From Candidatus Woesearchaeota archaeon (GTDB lineage: Archaea > Nanobdellota > Nanobdellia > Woesearchaeales > GW2011-AR4): a DNA stretch of 41,006 nucleotides. Below, piece by piece: positions 15,225 through 24,065 of the stretch. The notes under the pieces were generated by a model. The model saw only the letters and a list, made by a program, of their open reading frames with translations. It made no database searches and was not told the origin of the DNA. The number at the start of each line of letters is the position of its first letter. The first letter of the stretch is position 1. A program made the position numbers and the translations under genes. The stretch lies in assembly GCA_019323655.1 (NCBI GenBank), contig JAHWGX010000044.1:1-41006 (forward strand), written 5' to 3'.

Positions 15225-16508
15225 CTAATAATAGGTTTTCTCTTCTTCCTTTCCTTCTTCCTCGTCGTCTCCTCTAAGCTTGCTGAAGCCTATTATCAGG
15301 CCGATTATCACAAGCAAAATAACCAGGACGACTAGGCCAATCTCAAGACCGCTCTTCAGCTTGGAAACGCCGCTTGGTGCTGCTGCTTCCTCCTGAACAT
15401 TTACGCTCAGAGGCAATTGCTTCAAAACCTTGTCTCCGCTGCTGATTGTTACTGCAAATGTCTGGTCTCCAGCTGGTGCATTCTCCTTTGCAGATGCAAA
15501 AACAGTAAATGCCTTGCTGTCTCCAGCGCCTATAACCAAAACATTTGATGGGCTTATTCTCAAGTTTGCCCATGCGGCGCCGTCAGCGCTTACAGTGTAT
15601 GTCTTTGAGCTTGATCCTGCATTTGTCAATGCTATTGGATAAGCAACTTCTGCTCCTCCCTTCATAGCACTTTGCTTGTCAACAGCAACAGTTATGATTG
15701 TCTTCTCGTCCTTAGGTATTGCCTCAACAGCTTCCTCTTCCTCTCCTAAAACAAATATTGTTGTCTCTTTCACATTGCTCTTGTCCATGTCGTCAAAGAA
15801 CACCTCGACTTTAACTGTGTAATCTCCTGTTTCTGCATTGTCAGGAATCCTTAGGAACATTTCCTCAGTTGTTGCCTGGTCATCATCATCATCTTCTTTC
15901 TCAAGCTCATCAATAAAGTCAGCGGCAGAAACGCCAAGCTCAGGTATGCTTACAACAACCTTAACGCCATCCTCATCTTTCTCTCCCCTGTTTCTCAATC
16001 TTACGGTTGCAAGCAGTGCCCTTCCGGCCTTTACTTCTGTATCAGGTGAAAGGACAATATCCCTTATCTCAATATCATGCCTTTTTGTGTCAACTTCCAG
16101 CTCGTATGTTTTCTCGACAGTAGGGGAATCCCTGTCTGAAACCCTGATTCTCAGCTTATAGCCATCTTGGTCCATCTTGGCTATTAATGGGAGTGTCAAT
16201 TTTTTGATATATGTCACATTAGCTTTGGCATCAAAAACATCGGTAACATCTTCTACCTTGGTGTCGCTGTCTATGCCGCTTAAAGTAGCTTCTATTTCCA
16301 CATTATCAGCGTCCACATCTGACTTTACCTTGACTTTTACATCAATGTCTTCTCCTCTTTCAACATCAAGTATAAAATTTGTTCCGCTCTCTGTAACGAT
16401 ATCGCCGTTGATCTTTACCTCTTCAATAGACATAGCTGCAAAAGCTATGCTGCTCATTAAAACCCCAATCAAGAATACCATTGCTAAACTAAAAATCTTT
16501 TTCATCAT
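15225..16508 (-). CDS. Secreted CARDB/NEW3-domain protein with C-terminal membrane anchor
   Basis: A 427-aa protein with a signal peptide (1-24), an N-terminal beta domain with many Asp/Glu-Lys pairs, a CARDB-like domain (about 135-250), a NEW3-like domain (about 270-370) and one membrane helix (about 386-408) before a short acidic cytoplasmic tail. The NEW3 part (TYTVSADGAAWANL, then GAGDSKAFTVF) is clearly related to the first domain of the 753-aa protein downstream, and the CARDB part to the C-terminus of the VWA protein upstream. The start has two adjacent ATGs; the first is used here, with a G-rich GGGGGT just upstream as a possible ribosome-binding site. A structural envelope role is inferred; no catalytic motif is seen. 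Confidence 0.7.
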   Translation of the reverse strand: MMKKIFSLAMVFLIGVLMSSIAFAAMSIEEVKINGDIVTESGTNFILDVERGEDIDVKVKVKSDVDADNVEIEATLSGIDSDTKVEDVTDVFDAKANVTYIKKLTLPLIAKMDQDGYKLRIRVSDRDSPTVEKTYELEVDTKRHDIEIRDIVLSPDTEVKAGRALLATVRLRNRGEKDEDGVKVVVSIPELGVSAADFIDELEKEDDDDDQATTEEMFLRIPDNAETGDYTVKVEVFFDDMDKSNVKETTIFVLGEEEEAVEAIPKDEKTIITVAVDKQSAMKGGAEVAYPIALTNAGSSSKTYTVSADGAAWANLRISPSNVLVIGAGDSKAFTVFASAKENAPAGDQTFAVTISSGDKVLKQLPLSVNVQEEAAAPSGVSKLKSGLEIGLVVLVILLVIIGLIIGFSKLRGDDEEEGKEEEKTYY

Positions 16509-16681
16509 TTTGTATCATACCCCCATTGTTTTTGTTTTTGAGTTGTTTTTAATAAAATATCATGAACGACTAAACTCTGTCTGTTTATAAATTTTTTGTT
16601 TTTTAGTATATTTAAGTGGAAACATATAATAACTATCCTCAGGTAATGACATCTTATATATAAACATTTTGTTTTTTATGC

Positions 16682-18079
16682 TTACACAATATCTATCGGT
16701 CTGAATTTAATTCTCCTGTCACCGTCTATATCAATCACAACTTCTATCCAGTATCTTCCCGGCTTTGCATTCTTTGGAATTTCCAGGATTAGGTGCTTTG
16801 ACGACTCTTCGTTTTCTCCTATTGTTGAAGACTTCAGGGTATTGCTCCTGATGCCAAGCTCTCTTATTATTGCCGTTATTCTTGCGTCTTTTAAGTCAAA
16901 GTTGCCTATATTCTCAAAATTGAGGTAGAGGTGCAATTCATCTCCTGACCTAACAAACTCATTATCAAAGGCAATTAAGTTTATGTGCACAATTTTTCTT
17001 CTGTCAGATTCTTTTTTACGAGCTACTAATTCACAGCTGTTTGTAGCCTCATTGCAGAATTTCCCCTTGGTGCATATAACCGGAATTCCAGACTGGCAAG
17101 TGTGGGTATAGAGGTTGCATGTTTCCTGTCCACTGCAGAATAACCCATCATCGCAGTCTGCATCTGTTCTGCAGCCTTCGAACTGGCAAGTAGCTGAGCA
17201 CCCATCTCCACTTATGATGTTGCCATCGTCGCATTCTTCATCGCCTGCATCAAGGCTGCCGTCTCCGCAAGAGCCACCTATTAAACCTAGTATTTCGCAG
17301 GAACTTGAGCAGTAAGTACAGCTTCCTCCGTAAGGCGGAGTGCATTGGTCTCCATTACTGGACCCGTAATCGCATCCTTCGCCATTCTCAACAATTCCGT
17401 TTCCGCAACGGGGGCAAAGCTCCTCTGCCAGATCTGCCAAATCATCAGCAAGAGTAGCAAAGTCAGTAGAGTAGTACGCATCATTGCTCGAGATTTTCAC
17501 CAGATTGTCTTTATTCAGACTATTTCCAATTCCCAAAGTGATTATTCTTACGCCATCTGACTTTATTTGATTGGCTTTGTTTACAGCTTTGTCAAGCGCT
17601 GTGGCCAAGGAGGGGACATTGGGATTCCCGTCTGATGCAAATATATAAACGTCCGGCTTGTCCAAGCGGTTGTCAAATAAGCTATGAGCTTTTATTAAAG
17701 CATCTTCCCAGTTGGTGTTCCCACCACTTATAGGGGTGTCTATTCCAGCCTTTATGCTGTGAACATTATTTGTATAGTCTCTAACCACCCTGGCTGTGGT
17801 ATCAAAATCCACAACAGCTATTTCTGTTGGAGTGCCTGGAAGAAAAGCATCAACAAATCCCTTGAATGCATTTTTCATAAGGTTTAGCTCATTATTGTCA
17901 ATGCTGCCTGAACTGTCTATGATAAGAACCATATCAAAGCCGCAGGACCCCGCTAGCGGAGGATTTGGAGCAGATGGTGGTATTCCAACAACGCTACCTG
18001 CGCTTACAGCAAAGAGAAGAATAAATACAAGTGATTTAATAACAGAATCTTTTTTGAAAACTGCCATCTTCGACCTCAT
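16682..18079 (-). CDS. Secreted von Willebrand A protein with Cys-rich repeats
   Basis: A 465-aa exported protein. Signal sequence at about 11-32. A VWA domain (about 48-215) has a complete metal-ion adhesion site: DSSGS at 55-59, the Thr of GNTNWEDA, and the Asp of ASDGNPN near 150. A Cys-rich region (about 222-350) follows with two CGDG/CGNG-ECDDGN-type repeats (DUF4215/myxococcal disulfide repeat), then a CARDB-like C-terminal domain. No C-terminal anchor is seen. A TTTAAAAA box at 18103-18110 lies about 27 bp before the ATG at 18079, fitting a leaderless mRNA; an internal ATG at 18067 with GAGGTC before it is an alternative. It probably binds a protein or glycan ligand outside the cell; the ligand is unknown. 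Confidence 0.8.
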   Translation of the reverse strand: MRSKMAVFKKDSVIKSLVFILLFAVSAGSVVGIPPSAPNPPLAGSCGFDMVLIIDSSGSIDNNELNLMKNAFKGFVDAFLPGTPTEIAVVDFDTTARVVRDYTNNVHSIKAGIDTPISGGNTNWEDALIKAHSLFDNRLDKPDVYIFASDGNPNVPSLATALDKAVNKANQIKSDGVRIITLGIGNSLNKDNLVKISSNDAYYSTDFATLADDLADLAEELCPRCGNGIVENGEGCDYGSSNGDQCTPPYGGSCTYCSSSCEILGLIGGSCGDGSLDAGDEECDDGNIISGDGCSATCQFEGCRTDADCDDGLFCSGQETCNLYTHTCQSGIPVICTKGKFCNEATNSCELVARKKESDRRKIVHINLIAFDNEFVRSGDELHLYLNFENIGNFDLKDARITAIIRELGIRSNTLKSSTIGENEESSKHLILEIPKNAKPGRYWIEVVIDIDGDRRIKFRPIDIV

Positions 18080-18083
18080 ATAA

Positions 18084-18236
18084 GCAGGAGAATAGCCTGT
18101 TGTTTTTAAATTTTTCTAATTTTAGTTATTTTATAGTAGTTAACAATAAATTTTACTCTAAAATAGCAAAAGTGTCAAATAGCAAAGGACATTATTTATT
18201 TTGATAAATACCCTTTTGTTCTAATAAAAATGAATA
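18084..18236. other. AT-rich divergent intergenic region
   Basis: It carries the VWA promoter (TTTAAAAA at 18103-18110, minus strand). Nothing else is recognised before the repeat element that follows. Confidence 0.5.
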
Positions 18237-18314
18237 AGTAAGCGAGGCGAAATTTATTGGCAGTAAAAATTTTGCCGAGCACTATTTTATGCCGAAGGCA
18301 GATTTAATTATTTT
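18237..18314 (+). repeat. Intergenic repeat element, copy A
   Basis: GGCGAAATTT (18246-18255) pairs with AAATTTTGCC (18267-18276, one G-U). The block GAGCACTA (18277-18284) follows, then the hairpin TGCC-GAA-GGCA (18290-18300) and an AATTATTTT tail. The same parts recur at 38.65-38.76 kb on the minus strand and, more diverged, at 38.77-38.85 kb; the terminal hairpin and tail also recur at 6.47 kb. Confidence 0.5.
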
Positions 18315-18363
18315 AAACTTGAATTAAAATTTTAAAAGATTTTAAGTTCTCATTAAACAAAAA

Positions 18364-18371
18364 TATTATAA
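18364..18371 (+). promoter_or_regulatory. TATA box of the reductase gene
   Basis: TATTATAA is centred about 27 bp before the ATG at 18395, which predicts a leaderless mRNA. Confidence 0.5.
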
Positions 18372-18394
18372 GAATAGAATAATCCCCCAAAGCA

Positions 18395-19480
18395 ATGATA
18401 GCCATAGTTGGAGCAGGGCCTGCCGGAAGCTATCTTGCTTACCTGCTCGCGAAAAGGGGAACGGCTGTAACAATAATAGAGGAGCATGAAAAAATAGGGA
18501 GGCCTGTCCAGTGTACCGGTATAGTAACTCCCTCTATTGAAAAGTTTGTGAAGCTAAGGAAAGATTTGGTTGCAAATAGGTTAAAAAATGTTATTGTTGT
18601 AAGCAAAAATTATAAAACAAAAGTAGGCACTGAAGAGATAGTATTGTGGCGCGATAAGTTTGACGAGTTCATAGCAGGCATGGCTGCAGATGAAGGGACC
18701 AATATACTGCTTAATCACCGATTCATGGGTTTCAATGGAAAAAGCTCAATAAAAATAAAAAATAAGAAAAATAATAAAACAAAAAAAATAAAATATGATT
18801 TTCTTGTTGGGGCTGACGGCGTTTCTTCCGCTGTAGCAAAAGCTGCCGGCCTGGCAAATACAAGCTTCTACATTGGAATGCAGGCAAAGGTCAAACTTAA
18901 AATGGGCCCTGAAACATTTGAAACTTATTTCGGCAGTGCTTTCCCGAACTTTTTTGGATGGTGCGTCCCGGAATCAGAAGAGGTTGTAAGGCTGGGGTTG
19001 GCTTCTTTATCAAAACCAAAAGAGCATTTTTACAGATTCCTTAAAAAAAGAGCAGGCAATAAAAAAATAATTGAATGGCAATCCGGCCTGATTCCGATTT
19101 ATAATCCAAAACGTGCAATCCAAAAGGGGAATATATGCTTAATCGGTGACGCCGCAACGCAAGTGAAGGCTACAACCGGCGGGGGCATTATCCCTTCATT
19201 AAAAGCAGCCAAAACACTATGCAACTGTATAATTAACAGCAAAAACTACAACAAAGAATTCAAAAGTCAGTCTGGAAAAGAATTGTTATTGCACCTAAAA
19301 ATAAGAAAAATTCTAAATAGATTGTCTGACCGGGATTACAACTATCTGCTCAGATTAATGGACCGGGAGAAAGTAAAAAAAATTTTGAAGAAGTACGACA
19401 GGGACACAGCAATACCTTTAGTCCTAAACTTGCTGTTAAAAGAGCCGAGATTTTTGCTTTTCTCCAAATTCGTTCTGTAA
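18395..19480 (+). CDS. Geranylgeranyl reductase-family flavoprotein
   Basis: A 361-aa FAD-dependent oxidoreductase. The N-terminus has the dinucleotide-binding GAGPAGS (6-12) and a beta strand ending VTIIEE. The phrase GRPVQCTGIV (about 35-44) is typical of digeranylgeranylglycerophospholipid/geranylgeranyl reductases, and ADGVSSAVAKAAGL and LIGDAATQVKATTGGGI are the second and third FAD motifs. Such enzymes saturate isoprenoid double bonds in archaeal membrane lipids and in dolichol-phosphate carriers. AglB begins 52 bases downstream on the same strand, which suggests a role in making the saturated lipid carrier for N-glycosylation, but a role in bulk membrane lipid is equally possible. Confidence 0.85.
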   Translation: MIAIVGAGPAGSYLAYLLAKRGTAVTIIEEHEKIGRPVQCTGIVTPSIEKFVKLRKDLVANRLKNVIVVSKNYKTKVGTEEIVLWRDKFDEFIAGMAADEGTNILLNHRFMGFNGKSSIKIKNKKNNKTKKIKYDFLVGADGVSSAVAKAAGLANTSFYIGMQAKVKLKMGPETFETYFGSAFPNFFGWCVPESEEVVRLGLASLSKPKEHFYRFLKKRAGNKKIIEWQSGLIPIYNPKRAIQKGNICLIGDAATQVKATTGGGIIPSLKAAKTLCNCIINSKNYNKEFKSQSGKELLLHLKIRKILNRLSDRDYNYLLRLMDREKVKKILKKYDRDTAIPLVLNLLLKEPRFLLFSKFVL

Positions 19481-19532
19481 ACAAAACAAAAGCTTTTTAA
19501 AAAATATACCTTTTCTGGCAAGCGGGGATTTT

Positions 19533-22500
19533 ATGGAAGAAAAAGAAGACAATGAAGAGATTTCTATTGACTTTAGCAGAATAACTAACTTCTTCAGGAA
19601 AAAAAAGAAAAAAGAAGTTGAGGAGCTGGGGAAAGAAGCAGAGGAAGCGGAAAAAAGGGCAGAGCAAAAAATAGGGGAAGAGAAAAGAAAGCTGCAGGAG
19701 CTGCAAAAAGATGAACAAATAATCAGAACAGCAAAAAAAGAAATAGAAAATGAGGAAAAAGAAGCAGAAAAAATAGAGGAAGAGGAAAAAAAGTTTGAAG
19801 AGGAAGTTAAGGAAACAAAAGAAAAAATAGAGGAAGTGAAGAAGGATATAGAAAAAGAAGATGAGATTAGCATAGACCTCGGATGGGTAAAAAATATTTT
19901 TAGCAGGAAAGAGCCTGCAGCAGAGGAAAAAGCGGAGACAAAAGAGGATGAAGAGATTTCTATTGACTTTTCAAAATTGAAAAACATCAAAAATATTTTC
20001 AAAAAATCTGAAAAAACAGAATCAGAAGAGGAATTGTCTGTAGACTTCAGAAAAATTTCAGATTTCTTTATTGCAAACAGGGTATTTTTATTGTTGCTCG
20101 TACCTATAATATTGTCTATTTTCCTAAGGCTGCAGCCAGCGTACCTTCCTATGACAGATGAATGGGCAGAAGATGCGGTTATAAGCAACATAAGGTCCCA
20201 GATATCTTCCCAGATAAACCAGCAATACCCGAATCTTCCGGACCAAAACAAAGATATCTTGGTGGATAACGAGCTGGAAAAGGTATTGCAGCAGCAGGAA
20301 TCCCAAGTCGAGCAACAGGTTAAAGCTACATCAGCTTTCTTCAAGTCAACATTGCAGGACGATACAGGCCAGACTTATCTGCTCGCAATAGACCCTTATT
20401 TCTGGATGAGGCACGCGCAAAATGTATTGGAAAACGGCCACCCTGGAGACGAGCTTAAAGATGGAAACCCTTGGGACAACCATATGCTCGCTCCTGCAGG
20501 GAGGGGCATACCCTTCGATATGTTTCATGCCTACTTCATAGCATACTTATTCAAATTTTTAAGCTTCTTCAACAAAGGCCTTGGCCTGATGAAAGCCACT
20601 TTTTATGTTCCGGTAATAATTTCAGCTTTATGTGTGATACCTGCATTTTTTATAACAAGGAAGATTGCTGGAAACTTCGCTGGATTCATAGCAGCTGTCA
20701 TTGTAGCGATACATCCTTCTTTCCTGACAAGGACAGTAGGGGGCTTTTCAGACACTGACGCATATAACGTAATGTTCCCCCTTTTCATAGCCTGGATTTT
20801 CCTTGAGGCTCTGGAAGCAAAAAACACAAAAAAGCTTATTATCTTAAGCACTGTTACCGGATTCTTAGTAGGGCTTTACAGCTTCACATGGGGCGGGTGG
20901 TGGTATATCTTTGATTTTATTTTGATTTCTGCATTCCTTTACATAGCCTATTATGCATTTGTGCACAAAAAAGAATTGATTGGAAGCATTTCCAGCTTCG
21001 CAAAGAGAAAGGCAATTAAAAATTCCTTTATTTTCCTCGCAATATTTTTTGTTGTGTCTGCATTAAGTGTAAGCGCCTTAGTAAGTTTCGGGCAATTTGC
21101 AAAATTTATAAAGAGCCCGACTGGTTTCGCAAGATTAAAAGAGGTGGGCATTACAACGATATGGCCAAATGTTTTCACGACAGTTGCAGAGCAAAATCCT
21201 GCTTCCCTTAACAACGTAATAAATGATGTCGGCTTTGGAAAAATTTTCTTTTTCTTGATTGCATTAATGGGCATTACACTGACATTGACAAAAAAAGAGC
21301 ACAAAAAAATATGGTTTGTAGGTGGGGCATTGGCATGGTACTTGGCTCTAGCTTTGTTTCATGATGCTCCCCTTGTCCAGGATTTGCATACATTCCTGCT
21401 TCTCGTAAGCATCCCGATAATAATAAGGATTGCAATGGCTTTATGGGAATCTGACACAGAGATTGACATAAAATATGCCATTCTCCTTATTTTGTGGTTT
21501 ATTTCCACAACATACGCAAGCACAAAAGGAGTAAGGTTTACTCTGCTTTTAGTCCCGGCATTTGCAATGGGCTTTGGCATCGCGCTTGGAGAGATTTATG
21601 GCTATGCAAGCAAATGGATTGCAAAAGGTCTTCATGTGCATAGGCATATATCTAAAACCACTGTAGTAATCCTGCTCTTATTATTGCTTATAGCGCCCTA
21701 CAAATCCGCAGCAGAAACAACAAAAAATGAAATGCCCAGTTTTAACGATGCCTGGAAAGTTTCATTGGAAAAAATAAAAGATGACTCCAAGCCTGATGCG
21801 ATTGTTAATTCCTGGTGGGATTTTGGCCATTGGTTTAAATTCTGGACTGACCGTGCAGTAACCTTTGACGGCACAAGCCAGAACACTCCTCCTGCACATT
21901 GGGTAGGCAAAGTGCTCCTAACAGAGGATGAGGAACTGGCAATAGGAATCCTGAGAATGCTTGACTGCGGTAGCCGATCCGGATTTGAGGCTATTGCCGG
22001 CTTGACAAATGATGGAGCAGAAGCCATAGATATAATGTATGAAATAATGCCTGAAAGCAGGGAAAATGCGCAAAAAATTTTGGAAAAAAAATTTAGCAAA
22101 GAAGACGCAGAAAAAATACTGGAGCTGACTCACTGTCAGCCTCCTGAAAATTACTTTATAACATCGGAAGACATGATAGGAAAAAGCGGAGTCTGGGGGC
22201 ATTTTGGCTCATGGGATTTTGACAGGGCTTTAATCTACAACACCTTAAAAAAGAAAGAATATGCCAATAATTTAGGCAAAAGCATTGGATTTTTGCAGAG
22301 CAGATTTAATTATTCCAAAGAATCGGCGGAGAGCCTCTATTATGAAATCCAGTCAATAAAAACAAGTGACGAGGCAAACAGCTGGATTGCGCCATGGCCG
22401 GGTTATGCAGGAATAGTCGGTTGCAGCAAAAATGAGGATATGCTGGCATGCGAAAACGGCTTTTTAATAAACCTCACAAGCAAAGAATCTTTTGCAGAAA

Positions 22501-22994
22501 CCTCGCAAGGCTTGGTTCACCCAAAGAAAATATCCTTCCCAACAAATGACGGCATAATCTTAAAAGAATATAACGAGTCCTTAGTCACACTTCAAAATGG
22601 CAGAAATTTGGGTTTTGCATTAATTAAAAGCGGGGACAGTTATGGCTTGCTGCAAATGGACTCTGATTTAACAGCGTCCATGTTCACAAGGCTGTTTTAC
22701 CAAGAGGGTATTGGATTGAAGTATTTTAAAAAGTTCAGCGATGAAAGCAGCATTGTAGCTTCTTTCAACGGAAGGAGAATAATAGTATGGAAAGTCGATT
22801 GGGAAGGCAAAGAAAAAAATATTATCGAAACCCAGAAACCTGAAATAGCAGAAGAGGAAACGACGGCTGAAGTAGAAGTTGAAATCAATAAAACAGAAGA
22901 TGTCTCCACGGCAAACCAAACAGAAACGTCCGGGGAAGGATTAGAAGCAACGGAAACAGAAGAAGGAAGTGCAGGCATCTCCAATAATTCCTAA
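19533..22994 (+). CDS. aglB: Oligosaccharyltransferase AglB/STT3 with N-terminal repeat extension
   Basis: Transfers the lipid-linked glycan to Asn in N-x-S/T at the outer face of the membrane. The GT-C catalytic core is clear: DPYFWMRH (about 287-294) in the first outer loop, the DxD-like SDTDAYN (about 406-412), and the signature WWDFG at about 761-765 in the soluble domain. The first membrane helix starts only near residue 184. Before it lies an unusual cytoplasmic extension of about 180 aa: four copies of a short EISIDF-type motif (about 8-21, 109-125, 140-157, 166-179), with a Glu/Lys-rich coiled coil between the first two. The C-terminus (after about 1100) is a Glu/Thr-rich tail with sequons NKT, NQT and NNS. 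A length of 1153 aa is above the usual 750-1000. A TATA-like TTTTTAAAAA lies about 32 bp upstream. Confidence 0.95.
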   Translation: MEEKEDNEEISIDFSRITNFFRKKKKKEVEELGKEAEEAEKRAEQKIGEEKRKLQELQKDEQIIRTAKKEIENEEKEAEKIEEEEKKFEEEVKETKEKIEEVKKDIEKEDEISIDLGWVKNIFSRKEPAAEEKAETKEDEEISIDFSKLKNIKNIFKKSEKTESEEELSVDFRKISDFFIANRVFLLLLVPIILSIFLRLQPAYLPMTDEWAEDAVISNIRSQISSQINQQYPNLPDQNKDILVDNELEKVLQQQESQVEQQVKATSAFFKSTLQDDTGQTYLLAIDPYFWMRHAQNVLENGHPGDELKDGNPWDNHMLAPAGRGIPFDMFHAYFIAYLFKFLSFFNKGLGLMKATFYVPVIISALCVIPAFFITRKIAGNFAGFIAAVIVAIHPSFLTRTVGGFSDTDAYNVMFPLFIAWIFLEALEAKNTKKLIILSTVTGFLVGLYSFTWGGWWYIFDFILISAFLYIAYYAFVHKKELIGSISSFAKRKAIKNSFIFLAIFFVVSALSVSALVSFGQFAKFIKSPTGFARLKEVGITTIWPNVFTTVAEQNPASLNNVINDVGFGKIFFFLIALMGITLTLTKKEHKKIWFVGGALAWYLALALFHDAPLVQDLHTFLLLVSIPIIIRIAMALWESDTEIDIKYAILLILWFISTTYASTKGVRFTLLLVPAFAMGFGIALGEIYGYASKWIAKGLHVHRHISKTTVVILLLLLLIAPYKSAAETTKNEMPSFNDAWKVSLEKIKDDSKPDAIVNSWWDFGHWFKFWTDRAVTFDGTSQNTPPAHWVGKVLLTEDEELAIGILRMLDCGSRSGFEAIAGLTNDGAEAIDIMYEIMPESRENAQKILEKKFSKEDAEKILELTHCQPPENYFITSEDMIGKSGVWGHFGSWDFDRALIYNTLKKKEYANNLGKSIGFLQSRFNYSKESAESLYYEIQSIKTSDEANSWIAPWPGYAGIVGCSKNEDMLACENGFLINLTSKESFAETSQGLVHPKKISFPTNDGIILKEYNESLVTLQNGRNLGFALIKSGDSYGLLQMDSDLTASMFTRLFYQEGIGLKYFKKFSDESSIVASFNGRRIIVWKVDWEGKEKNIIETQKPEIAEEETTAEVEVEINKTEDVSTANQTETSGEGLEATETEEGSAGISNNS

Positions 22995-23006
22995 GACAAA
23001 CAATAA

Positions 23007-23017
23007 TTTTAAAATAT
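23007..23017 (+). promoter_or_regulatory. TATA box before the dolichol-phosphate-sugar synthase gene
   Basis: TTTTAAAATAT is centred about 28 bp upstream of the ATG at 23039, consistent with a leaderless start. Confidence 0.45.
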
Positions 23018-23038
23018 CCAAAAATTACCTTTCTCTAA

Positions 23039-23701
23039 ATGGAAAATAAAGTATTTGCAATCATACCTGCACATAACGAAGAAAAGCATATAGCCCAAGT
23101 AATTAAAGAAACCAAAAAATATGTAGGCAGAGTAATAGTCGTTGACGATGGAAGCAAAGATAAGACAAGCAATATTGCAAAAAAAAGAGGGGCTGTTGTA
23201 TTGAGCCACTTAGTAAACCTAGGCAAAGGCGCCGCATTAAAAACAGGTTGTGATTATGCTCTTAAAAATAACGCACAGTGCATGATTGCGATAGATGCTG
23301 ATGCACAGCACAACCCCCGGGAAATCCCGAATCTCCTGAACAAGATAAAAAAATATGATGTTGTGCTTACATACAGAAAAGCAAGCGGAGATATGCCCTT
23401 GGTTTTAAGGTTCGGCAACTGGTTCATTAACAAAACAATAAGTTTTTTATATGGTATTAAAATCAGGGATAGCCAGTGTGGTTATCGCGCTTTTACTGCA
23501 AAAGCATATAAAAAATTAAGATGGAAAGCATCAGATTACAGCATGGAAAGCGAGATGATAGCGAGGATAGGCAAGCACAAGCTGTCTTACACTGAGATTC
23601 CCATAGAGACCATCTACTCGGATAAGTACAAGGGCACAACAGTGCTTGACGGCATAAAAATTGTCTTCAACTTGCTGCTGTGGAAGCTCAACCATATGTA
23701 A
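23039..23701 (+). CDS. DPM1-like family 2 glycosyltransferase
   Basis: A 220-aa GT2 enzyme without membrane helices. The Rossmann-like start FAIIPAHNEE, VVDDGSKDKT (about 36-45), the metal-binding DADAQHNP (about 85-92) and the C-terminal QCGYRAF segment match dolichyl-phosphate mannose/glucose synthases. It should move a hexose from a nucleotide donor to a polyprenyl/dolichyl phosphate at the cytoplasmic face, feeding GT-C enzymes outside. The next gene encodes a DUF2304 membrane protein, a common partner of such GT2s in archaea and bacteria, which probably ties the enzyme to the membrane. AglB lies immediately upstream. The sugar used cannot be told. Confidence 0.85.
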   Translation: MENKVFAIIPAHNEEKHIAQVIKETKKYVGRVIVVDDGSKDKTSNIAKKRGAVVLSHLVNLGKGAALKTGCDYALKNNAQCMIAIDADAQHNPREIPNLLNKIKKYDVVLTYRKASGDMPLVLRFGNWFINKTISFLYGIKIRDSQCGYRAFTAKAYKKLRWKASDYSMESEMIARIGKHKLSYTEIPIETIYSDKYKGTTVLDGIKIVFNLLLWKLNHM

Positions 23702-23723
23702 TCTGTTTAGAGGGCATATAAAA

Positions 23724-24065
23724 ATGGCAAAAATACTGGGCATTCAGATTTTAGGGATTTTATTCGGATTTTTTATGATGTACTACACATTCCTGCAGTA
23801 TAAAAGAAAGGAATTCACGACAAAGGAGTATAGCTTCTGGTTTACGTTCTGGGGCGCATTTGTGGTATTTACGCTGTTTCCTCAAATCCTGGATCCGATG
23901 CTTGCTACATTAAACATTGCAAGGGCACTGGACTTCTTCATAATTGCAGGATTTCTTTTCCTGACATTTGTTATTTTTTACACCTATACATTAATGAGGA
24001 AGAACCAAAGAAAGCTTGAAGAGATAGTAAGAAAAATAGCCCTGAAAGAAAGAAATAAAAAGTAA
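23724..24065 (+). CDS. DUF2304 small membrane protein
   Basis: A 113-aa protein with three hydrophobic helices (about 3-20, 35-58 and 67-92), a conserved central segment (SFWFTFWGAF) and a basic Arg/Lys-rich C-terminus. The ATG at 23724 is chosen because an upstream in-frame start would give an N-terminus overlapping the previous gene and full of Cys/Ser, unlike the family. DUF2304 proteins often sit beside DPM1-like GT2 genes, as here, and may act like the DPM2/DPM3 membrane subunits; this is inference. Its stop is directly followed by the ATG of the GT9 gene. Confidence 0.75.
   Translation: MAKILGIQILGILFGFFMMYYTFLQYKRKEFTTKEYSFWFTFWGAFVVFTLFPQILDPMLATLNIARALDFFIIAGFLFLTFVIFYTYTLMRKNQRKLEEIVRKIALKERNKK

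Noticed and set aside
19436..20344. 302-codon minus-strand Ser/Phe-rich frame
   Set aside because: It is the antisense shadow of the Glu/Lys-rich AglB extension; such composition arises automatically opposite GAA/AAA codons.
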